From the NCBI GenBank assembly GCA_026399015.1, contig JAPLRS010000047.1, forward strand, positions 1 to 64,000: a DNA stretch of 64,000 nucleotides, written 5' to 3'. A model generated the notes under the pieces. It was not told where the DNA came from. It did not search any database and saw nothing but the letters and a program-made list of their open reading frames with translations. Positions 36,561 through 43,318 of this stretch are shown piece by piece. Source of the DNA: Methylococcales bacterium. GTDB taxonomy: Bacteria; Pseudomonadota; Gammaproteobacteria; Methylococcales; Methylomonadaceae. Made by a program: the position numbers and the translations under genes. The first letter of the stretch is position 1. Every line of letters begins with the position of its first letter.

Positions 36561-36603
36561 TCAAGCACTATCTGATAAAGCCTGAACAAGTAAATCTGAT
36601 ATG

Positions 36604-36660
36604 AAAAAAAGCCTTCATCTAAAAACCGATTAGATCTTTAGACAAAGGCTTCATTTTTTA
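36604..36660 (+). terminator. Intrinsic terminator of the parDE module
   Basis: AAGCCTT (36609-36615) pairs with AAGGCTT (36645-36651), and inside it TCTAAA pairs with TTTAGA. The sequence CATTTTTTA follows. It lies ~45 bases after the parE stop. Confidence 0.72.
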
Positions 36661-36693
36661 AAGTCATTAGCATGGGAGTTTTTTGGCACCTGA

Positions 36694-36726
36694 TTAACCC
36701 TGTTTTGCGTTAGCTAAATTCGACAT
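36694..36726 (-). pseudogene. Ten-codon remnant of a second small HTH gene
   Basis: An ATG (36726) placed exactly as in the intact HTH gene relative to the duplicated leader opens a frame of ten codons, MSNLANAKQG, then TAA. The intact gene begins MPKNTITHQG, so the Gln-Gly at positions 9-10 is shared. Nothing resembling the rest of the HTH protein follows. This is probably the 5' end of a paralogue whose body was deleted. Confidence 0.5.
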
Positions 36727-36813
36727 GTGCATTCCCCGTTGGTGATTTATAACTGGAAACAATTTCCAGTTGTTGGAGAATACTATAATGGGGTGAAACG
36801 ACAAGTTGTGACG
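36724..36813 (-). repeat. Palindromic leader/promoter element, copy 2
   Basis: Homologous along its whole length to the leader at 35767-35855: same start codon position, GTGATT, palindrome CTGGAAACAATTTCCAG (36753-36769), TTGTTG, GAATACTATAAT and ACAAGTTGTGACG. The palindrome arms differ from copy 1 (CTGG/CCAG versus CCGG/CCGG), but pairing is kept by matching changes. The two copies are in direct orientation and bracket the parDE module. Confidence 0.68.
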
Positions 36814-36853
36814 GTCTAGAAAATCTTTAGGTAATACCTAAAAGATAAGTAGA

Positions 36854-37270
36854 TTAGAGCTTCTCTAGGTTTGAGGCAACTTTTGCAAACTCAGTAAAAT
36901 CTAATAGGTGGTTCGTTATAATGCTGTAAACAATCTGCCAGTTAATGGCATCATAGTTATGCACGGCGATATTTCTAAATCCAATCGCTTTTTTTAGATT
37001 TGTGGCTAAAGAATCACTAATCAAACCACTTTGTTCGAGTTGATCAAATGTTTGGCCCATTGTGTTGGGCGGTGGTAGGTCCATACAAGAGATAAGATGA
37101 GCACCAATATCTACACAGAGTTGTACTGCTCGGCTTAAGTTAAGTGAGATAATATCTTGTAGGTCAATATCTGAGATCAATATAGAGGGATCATTTGGGC
37201 ATTTTGTCTCAATTCGCTGTAAACATCGGCGTAAGGACTCTAATTTTTGTGCAATTATTTCCCTATCCAT
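36854..37270 (-). CDS. hepT: HepT-like toxin (DUF86)
   Basis: A 138-residue all-helical HEPN protein. The catalytic/ligand motif Rx4HxY is present as RNIAVHNY (~residues 107-114) after the conserved FRN-type approach KKAIGF. HepT proteins are RNases or AMP-acceptor toxins, neutralised by the partner nucleotidyltransferase, which AMPylates the Tyr of this motif. The gene begins within the last 16 bases of the mntA-like gene, the usual tight coupling of this module. Confidence 0.9.
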   Translation of the reverse strand: MDREIIAQKLESLRRCLQRIETKCPNDPSILISDIDLQDIISLNLSRAVQLCVDIGAHLISCMDLPPPNTMGQTFDQLEQSGLISDSLATNLKKAIGFRNIAVHNYDAINWQIVYSIITNHLLDFTEFAKVASNLEKL

Positions 37271-37680
37271 AACGCTCTCCGTTCTGCCAATATTCGGTTA
37301 CGATAAGGCATAAAATCCGCCTGATCAAATAGGTTTCTGCTTATTAGTTGGCCGTAGAGAGTGTCGCTACCAAATAAACGTCGACCATGTTTTAATATTT
37401 GGCCTAATAGAGGTACACCGGTTACTTTTAAATCAATTAAATCAATCGGCCTGCCGGTTGCTTCTGCTAAGGCAGAAATAATGTGTATTTGTTCATCTGC
37501 ACTTAAGGTTTTTTTTGCTAAAACAGCAATATCCAAATCACTATCGACTCTGGCTTGGCCTTTTGCAACAGAGCCAAATAAGATGGCTAACTCTAGGTCT
37601 GTAAATTCATTTAATACTTTTCTAAGAATGTTATCAATTTCATCATATTGATCTGCAGAAGATGAAGTAGTTGAGCTCAT
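37255..37680 (-). CDS. mntA: MntA-like nucleotidyltransferase antitoxin
   Basis: A 141-residue minimal nucleotidyltransferase with the motif GS-x10-DxD: GSVAKGQARVDSDLDIAVL (~residues 35-53), which chelates the catalytic metals. In characterised pairs this protein transfers AMP to the HepT tyrosine and so disarms it. It lies upstream of and overlaps hepT on the same strand. It is intact and has both Asp residues. Confidence 0.9.
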   Translation of the reverse strand: MSSTTSSSADQYDEIDNILRKVLNEFTDLELAILFGSVAKGQARVDSDLDIAVLAKKTLSADEQIHIISALAEATGRPIDLIDLKVTGVPLLGQILKHGRRLFGSDTLYGQLISRNLFDQADFMPYRNRILAERRALWIGK

Positions 37681-37967
37681 GATAAGGTCTTTTGCATTGA
37701 TAGTGCGTCTAGTATTGGTAGATTTGATAATAACATATTTGTTTGATTTATCTACTTATCTTAAAAGCAACTAAGCTTTAATGTTATTCCCTTAATATTA
37801 AACTCCTATTTTTTCAGGATAGTTACCTGAAAAGTAAGAAAATGATGGAAGTTGCGCATATTCGAGTTATCATAACCACCGCAATAAAGGCTGAGTTGCT
37901 AAAAATAATCAAGCTTGAAGACAAGCTATAAAAATAAACGGCCAATACAATAATTAGGAGGAAACTG

Positions 37968-38294
37968 ATGAATCTTGATAATAAATTTACGGCCTTACAG
38001 TTGGCTATTATTAATAATCAAGCGGCTCTATATACGTGTGCATGCCCTGTGCATATCAGTATGCAAATTATAAATTTACGTAAGTTATTTGATTACCAAA
38101 AGACTTGCATGGAAGTACCAGCCGAAAATGAAACTCAATTGATTGTGCATCAACGCATTGCAGAAGTTACAAAGCAAGCGCATGAGTTGATGGAAAAATG
38201 TTTGGATGAGGTGTTGGATTTAGAAGGCTGGGATAGAACAAAGATGGAAATGCCCGAAGGTTTACGTAAAAGAATTGATGTAAAAGGCGCTTGA
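37968..38294 (+). CDS. Hypothetical protein, 108 residues
   Basis: Not recognised. It is a soluble, largely helical protein with a Cys-rich spot YTCACPVHISMQIINLRKLF (~residues 24-43) and a helical, charged second half (HQRIAEVTKQAHELMEKCLD). The ATG has an excellent ribosome-binding site (TAGGAGGAAACTG), so it is likely expressed. The upstream 37681-37967 stretch holds nothing clear. It is the last gene of the accessory region and is convergent with tex. Confidence 0.65.
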   Translation: MNLDNKFTALQLAIINNQAALYTCACPVHISMQIINLRKLFDYQKTCMEVPAENETQLIVHQRIAEVTKQAHELMEKCLDEVLDLEGWDRTKMEMPEGLRKRIDVKGA

Positions 38295-38314
38295 TAGGCG
38301 TTTATGTAAGTCTA

Positions 38315-38345
38315 ACAAGTGCTGACTTTGTAGCCAGCACCTTGT
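38315..38345. terminator. Hairpin between convergent genes
   Basis: ACAAGTGCTGAC and GCCAGCACCTTGT form an imperfect stem of about eleven pairs around TTTGTA. It is placed between the convergent hypothetical gene and tex. The following T run is short, so function is likely but not strong. Confidence 0.5.
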
Positions 38346-38358
38346 TTGTAGGGTAAAA

Positions 38359-40523
38359 CTATTTTTTTAAAGCTTTTGCAAAGGCGTTAGCCATACTGTT
38401 TTGCACAATAGGCTGAGGTTTAGCTTTGTTGGGTGTTTTGATAGTTTTTCTATCGGGTTTACTTTCTACAAAATCTTCATCAGTAGTGGTTTTCATGGAT
38501 AATGAAATTCGCTTACGCTCTGCATCCACTTCTAATACTTTTACTTTAACCATATCGCCTGTTTTTACGGCATCTCTTGGGTCTTTTATAAAGGTATCAG
38601 ATAGATGTGAGATATGAATTAAACCATCTTGATGCACGCCAATAGCGGATCTCGGCCAGGCTTTTCTAGTTCTTGCAAAATATCCGTAACGGTCGGTAAA
38701 CCAAAGTCTGCATTGGTATAGTTGCCAGGGTTTAGCGAGCGTAAAAATTGGCTTTGGCCAATTAAATCTCGAATAGATTTTCCAGTATTATCAATAATGG
38801 CTTCTACTACAGGATAGGCTTCTGGATGCACGGCGGAAGCATCTAAAGGATTATCGCCATTCATGACTCTTAAAAAACCTGCCGCTTGTTCGTAAGCTTT
38901 ATCACCTAATCGAGGCACTTTTTTGAGTTGTTTACGATTTAAGAAAGGGCCATTGTCATTTCTAAAGGCGACGATATTTTCGCTCACACTGGCTGATAAG
39001 CCCGATACTTGTTTAAGTAAAGAAACTGAGGCCGTATTAACATCTACCCCTACGGCGTTTACGCAATCTTCCACAACGATGTCTAAACTTTTGGCTAATT
39101 GAAATTGATTAACATCATGTTGATACTGACCTACGCCTATAGATTTAGGATCAATTTTAACCAATTCTGCTAAAGGATCTTGTAAGCGACGGGCTATAGA
39201 AACAGCGCCTCGTAAAGATACATCGAGTTCTGGAAATTCTTTAGCTGCAAGTTCAGACGCAGAGTAAACAGATGCGCCTGCTTCAGAAACCGTAATCTTG
39301 GTAAATTTTAGTTCGGGATGGCGTTTAATGACATCGGCTACTAATTGGTCAGTTTCTCTAGAGGCTGTGCCATTACCAATACTAACTAGCGATACTTGAT
39401 GTTGGGCAATTAATTTAGCGAGGGTCGAAATAGATTCATCCCATTGTTTACGCGGTGGATGTGGGTAAATGGTATCGGTACCTAAGACTTTGCCGGTGGC
39501 GTCAATAATAGCGACTTTAACACCGGTACGAATACCTGGATCTAGGCCCATGGTGGCTTTTGATCCTGCCGGCGCGGCTAATAATAAGTCTTTTAGATTG
39601 TTGGCAAATACTTTAATAGCCTCTGTTTCTGCAGCTTCTCTTAAACGCATTTTTAAGTCTAAATCAATGCGGGTAAACAGTTTAATTTTCCAAGCAAAAC
39701 GCGCTGTTTCTGCTAACCATGCATCTGCGGGTTTAGTGGTATCGGTAACATTAAGATGTTGAGAAACAAATTGGGTGCACAATAAATGCGCGTCTTTTTC
39801 TTCGAGCCCTGGTTTAAGATTAATGGTTAATAAATCTTCATTTCGACCACGGAATAAAGCTAAAGCGCGGTGCGATGGAATTTTATTGATGGCTTCTTGG
39901 TAGTCAAAGTAATCTTTAAATTTTTCTGCGACTTGTTCTTTTTCTGGGACAACTGTCGCATGAATAATACCGTCTTTCCATACGCGCTCACGCAGCTCTG
40001 CTAAGAGTTCTGCGCTTTCAGAAATGCGTTCCATGATAATTTGTCTGGCGCCTTCTAAGGCGGCGGCCACATCAGGGACTTCTTTATCGGTATTAATGTA
40101 AGCAACCGCGACCTCTGTTGGAATAACACTACGATCGTCTAAGATGTTGTCGGCTAAGGGCTCTAAACCCGCTTCTTTAGCAATTTGGGCTTTAGTTCGG
40201 CGCTTAGGTTTATAAGGTAAATATAAATCTTCTAACAGAGTTTTAGTGTCGGCATCAATAATGGCTTTTTCTAATTCTGGGGTGAGTTTGCCCTGTGAGT
40301 TAATGCTTTCTAAAATCGTTTCGCGTCTAGCATTTAGTTCACGTAAATAGCCTAGACGTTCTTCTAACTGTCTTAATTGCGTGTCATCTAAACCACCGGT
40401 AACTTCTTTTCGGTAACGAGCGATAAAGGGTACTGTGCTGCCTTCATCTAATAAAGCGACTGCGGCTTTTACTTGGTGGCTATTAACTGAGAGTTCTTCG
40501 GCTATGCGTAAGATGACATCCAT
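38359..40523 (-). pseudogene. tex: Transcription accessory protein Tex, broken by a frameshifting deletion
   Basis: Two reading frames together make an almost complete Tex/YhgF protein. The first (40523-38619, 634 residues) covers the helical N-terminal part, the YqgF-like domain (MGLDPGIRTGVKVAI) and the HhH domains, ending ELEKPGRDP then LLACIKMV and a stop. The second (38637-38359) resumes in another frame with GVHQDGLIHISHLSDTFIKD, the second half of the C-terminal S1 RNA-binding domain. Intact Tex has ~39 further residues between PGRDP and the S1 core (EFKTA..PGM..GVVTNVTNFGAFVDI). These are gone, with a frame change at the join near 38650. The product would lack its S1 domain. A sequencing or assembly error cannot be excluded. 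Confidence 0.85.
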
Positions 40524-40573
40524 AGATTTTTATTTCTTATAGGTTTAAAGAGTTGCGTATTGTAGCAGAGGGT

Positions 40574-41776
40574 TTAATAAAGCAAATAAGCTAAACGCTC
40601 TTGTTGCCAAGCCTGCTCATCTTGTCTGGTTAGGGTTTCTAAATCATTTGAAGTTGCCTGCAGATTATCTACCCACTCGCGTAATAGCGGTGAGCCATTA
40701 ATCACATCAATGGCTAGGCGATCTAGTTCGTATTCATAAGGAAAGTCGCGCCAGAGTGGATAATCAGGCTGTAATTGGCGTATGGCTTTAAAAGCCAAGG
40801 CTTGTAAACGCCAAGGCTTAAATTGCTGATGATCATAAGCTGAATCTTCAACATGAATTTGCACGCCAGAACAAAGCTGTCCGGCATATTTATGAAAGGT
40901 GGGTTCAAACCAACATTCTCTTAAGCGACAGCCTTTTAACCATTCAGGTGCTAATGTCTGCATGGTTTTAATGATGGCTTTGGCATCAATATTCGGCGCA
41001 CCAAATAACTCAAGAGGGCGTGTGGTGCCGCGACCTTCGGAAAGTGTAGTGCCTTCTAACATGACAGTGCCCGCATAACAGCGCGTCATCCAAAGATTGG
41101 GTGCGTTAGGGCTGGGGTTAATCCAGGTGCGTTCTTGTAATGGCCAGCCGTAGCCTGGTGCTGTTTCAGGTTGCCAATCTTGCATAGTAATCACTTGGCA
41201 ATCCACATCTAGGTTTAATGTTTTAATAAACCAGTGGGCTAATTCGCCCATGGTTAAGCCATGTCGCATGGGCAGTGCGCCGGCTCCGACAAAGCTTTCC
41301 CAACCCGAGCGTAATATTAAGCCTTCAATAGGTCTGCCTGCTGGATTAGGTCTATCTAAAATCCATACGCTTTTATTGTGTAAGGCTGCCGCTTCTAAGA
41401 CATAACGTAGCGTGGTAATAAAGGTATAAATGCGACAGCCCAAGTCTTGTAAGTCCACTAATAAGGTGTCAAAGGTGTCCATCATAGCGTCAGTTGGTTT
41501 TCTAACTTCACCATATAAGCTAAAGACCGGAATGCCTAATTCTGGATCTATATGGTCCGGCGACTCCATCATATTGTCTTGTTTATCACCGCGTAGACCA
41601 TGTTGAGGCCCAAAGGCCGCAGTGATAGTTAACTCTGGTAAGTTAGCAAGCGCGTCTAAACTGTGCGTTAGATCTTGGGTAACTGACGCTGGGTGAGCTA
41701 GCAGAGCAAGGCGCTTGCCTATAAGAGGCTGTCTTAGTTGAGCGTCTTCAAGTAAGCGATCAATTCCAAATTTCAT
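40574..41776 (-). CDS. DUF1343 family protein (NamZ/YbbC-like exo-muramidase family)
   Basis: A 400-residue protein of the DUF1343 family. Signatures are GKRLALLAHPASV, AFGPQHGLRGDKQDN, LVDLQDLGCRIYTFITTLRY, WILDRPNPAGRPIEG, LPMRHGLTMGELA and SEGRGTTRPLELFGAP. The Bacillus homologue NamZ releases terminal N-acetylmuramic acid from peptidoglycan fragments. No signal peptide is present, so this copy is probably cytoplasmic and may act in cell-wall recycling. I start at MKFGIDRL (41776); the longer frame would overlap the DOMON gene. The two genes are four bases apart. Confidence 0.87.
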   Translation of the reverse strand: MKFGIDRLLEDAQLRQPLIGKRLALLAHPASVTQDLTHSLDALANLPELTITAAFGPQHGLRGDKQDNMMESPDHIDPELGIPVFSLYGEVRKPTDAMMDTFDTLLVDLQDLGCRIYTFITTLRYVLEAAALHNKSVWILDRPNPAGRPIEGLILRSGWESFVGAGALPMRHGLTMGELAHWFIKTLNLDVDCQVITMQDWQPETAPGYGWPLQERTWINPSPNAPNLWMTRCYAGTVMLEGTTLSEGRGTTRPLELFGAPNIDAKAIIKTMQTLAPEWLKGCRLRECWFEPTFHKYAGQLCSGVQIHVEDSAYDHQQFKPWRLQALAFKAIRQLQPDYPLWRDFPYEYELDRLAIDVINGSPLLREWVDNLQATSNDLETLTRQDEQAWQQERLAYLLY

Positions 41777-41780
41777 AAGT

Positions 41781-42326
41781 TTAGGCGAGGGTTGAGTAAG
41801 GAATATAGCCAGCACGGTGATGAAAGTTAGGCTGTGCTTCTGGATGTTTTAGTGCCCAATACGACAAGTCATTTTGTTGTGATTCTATGACCGCCGATAA
41901 GCCTATTAACCAATTTTTATTTGGGCTTAACAATTCTAAGTCAGCTAAATTGAATGTGGCTTCGACTTCTAGTTGGTTTAAGGTCTGGTTAATACGTAGT
42001 TTGGGTGCGTTTTTAATCTGCCATTCTCTTCTAATTCTATAACTATCAAAGGCGTACGCCGCCCATAAAGTTGAGGGCGAAAAATTAAATTCATGATAGT
42101 TTTCACTATCAGCTTGGGCGATAAATAGCTCAAAACAACTGTGTTGCCATAAATTATCGCAAGCCACGGGTGTTTGTATTTCTGGAATTAATAGTTGGCT
42201 TAAATCTGCGGTTAATTGAAAGCTAAGATGAAGTTGATTTTCTGCTAGTTCTGATACTGTTGCGGTTAACTGACTCACATGCGGAGTGGGTGTGGCTGGA
42301 TGGCAGGTGAGTGTTTGAATAATCAT
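41781..42326 (-). CDS. DOMON-like domain protein
   Basis: A 181-residue protein matching the DOMON-like group: SFQLTADLSQLLIP, the conserved DNLWQHSCFELFIAQADSE (~residues 77-95), YHEFNFSPSTLWAAYAFDSY and a C-terminal YWALKHPEAQPNFHHRAGYI. It is a beta-sandwich fold likely to bind a sugar or other ligand. No signal peptide is seen. It is immediately upstream of the DUF1343 gene (four bases), which suggests a joint role in cell-wall sugar recycling; that is inference. Confidence 0.82.
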   Translation of the reverse strand: MIIQTLTCHPATPTPHVSQLTATVSELAENQLHLSFQLTADLSQLLIPEIQTPVACDNLWQHSCFELFIAQADSENYHEFNFSPSTLWAAYAFDSYRIRREWQIKNAPKLRINQTLNQLEVEATFNLADLELLSPNKNWLIGLSAVIESQQNDLSYWALKHPEAQPNFHHRAGYIPYSTLA

Positions 42327-42382
42327 TAAGCTATTTTCTTAAAACGTGGCAGTGGAGTCAAATTATGCTTTGGGTTTATGTC

Positions 42383-43210
42383 TTAAAGTATGGATTGATA
42401 GTGCGCAATGAGTTGTTGGTATTGATGGACTTCCTCTAATTTACCGCGTTTATTAACGCCTATTAAGTAGATTTGGGCTTTTTTAATCAGCATCTCTGTA
42501 GCGGCTAACTTGTGTTCTGGTGATAATTCTGCTGTTTTAATTAGCTTTTCTAGGGCTTTAATTCTAAATCTATCCATGCCCCAAAGTTGTTGAGAGAGTT
42601 GATCTGTATGGCCACCGTATTTTTTTATTTGTGCATCGGTAATGAGTAAAACGGGATATTTAGCTGTAATGCGCAGCCAAACATCGTAGTCTTCACAAAC
42701 GGGTAGATCAGTATCAAACAGACCTAGTTCTGCAAATAGTGAGCGGTGGATTAATACCGTTGAGGGTGAAATGGCGCATAACGGTAAACAGTCATTAAAA
42801 ATCCAACCTCCTTTTTTTTGGTACTGTTTGCTTACATTAACGCGAACCCCATTACGTATCCAGATTTCTTCGGTGTGACAAATTTTATATTCTGGTTGTT
42901 GAGTGAGGGCGTTAACTTGACGCTCTAATTTACTGGGTAACCATTCATCATCTGAATCTAATAATGCAATCCAGTCGCCAGTAGCGACCTGGATGCCGGC
43001 GTTTCTTGCACTGCTTACCCCTTGGTTTGATTGATGGAGGGTTTTAATGTCAGGAAACTCTTCGTGTAGCATTAAGCTAGTATTATCCGTTGAACCATCA
43101 TCAATCACAATAATTTCATAGGGTTGTAGTGATTGATTTAAAACGGATAGCAATGCTCTTTTAAGCAGATCGCACCGATTGTAAGTGGGGATAATAACGG
43201 AGATTTTGAT
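42383..43210 (-). CDS. Family 2 glycosyltransferase lacking a standard start codon
   Basis: A GT-A glycosyltransferase of ~276 residues. The homologous sequence begins IKISVIIPTYNRCDLLKRAL, continues with EIIVIDDGSTDNT and the metal-binding DSDDEW (~95), then CEDYDVWLRI. No ATG, GTG or TTG lies in this frame between the upstream stop (43274-43276) and the TTG at 43151-43153. Starting at that TTG would remove the first beta strand and nucleotide-binding residues. I therefore mark the coding span from the first homologous codon (ATC, 43208-43210). Either a rare start codon is used or the start was lost by mutation. Acceptor and donor are unknown. Confidence 0.7.
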   Translation of the reverse strand: MKISVIIPTYNRCDLLKRALLSVLNQSLQPYEIIVIDDGSTDNTSLMLHEEFPDIKTLHQSNQGVSSARNAGIQVATGDWIALLDSDDEWLPSKLERQVNALTQQPEYKICHTEEIWIRNGVRVNVSKQYQKKGGWIFNDCLPLCAISPSTVLIHRSLFAELGLFDTDLPVCEDYDVWLRITAKYPVLLITDAQIKKYGGHTDQLSQQLWGMDRFRIKALEKLIKTAELSPEHKLAATEMLIKKAQIYLIGVNKRGKLEEVHQYQQLIAHYQSIL

Positions 43211-43273
43211 AACGCAGCTCGTGGCTAAACGCCGATAGATAGTTGGTTTAGGGTAGATGGGGTTTATTGTTGC

Positions 43274-43306
43274 TTAATACTCGCATCTAAATGATGCGAG
43301 TATTAA
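43274..43306 (-). terminator. Strong hairpin after the UPF0182 gene
   Basis: TTAATACTCGCATC and GATGCGAGTATTAA form a perfect 14-bp stem around TAAAT, 12 bases after the UPF0182 stop on the minus strand. No T tract follows on that strand, so it may be a Rho-dependent or mRNA-protecting hairpin. It lies just before the glycosyltransferase frame. Confidence 0.6.
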
Positions 43307-43318
43307 CGCGATTTAGAT

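Noticed and set aside
35767-36813. The two direct repeats as integrase attachment sites
   Set aside because: They contain a start codon and promoter-like features and lead into homologous codons, so a duplicated leader explains them better; no integrase is nearby.
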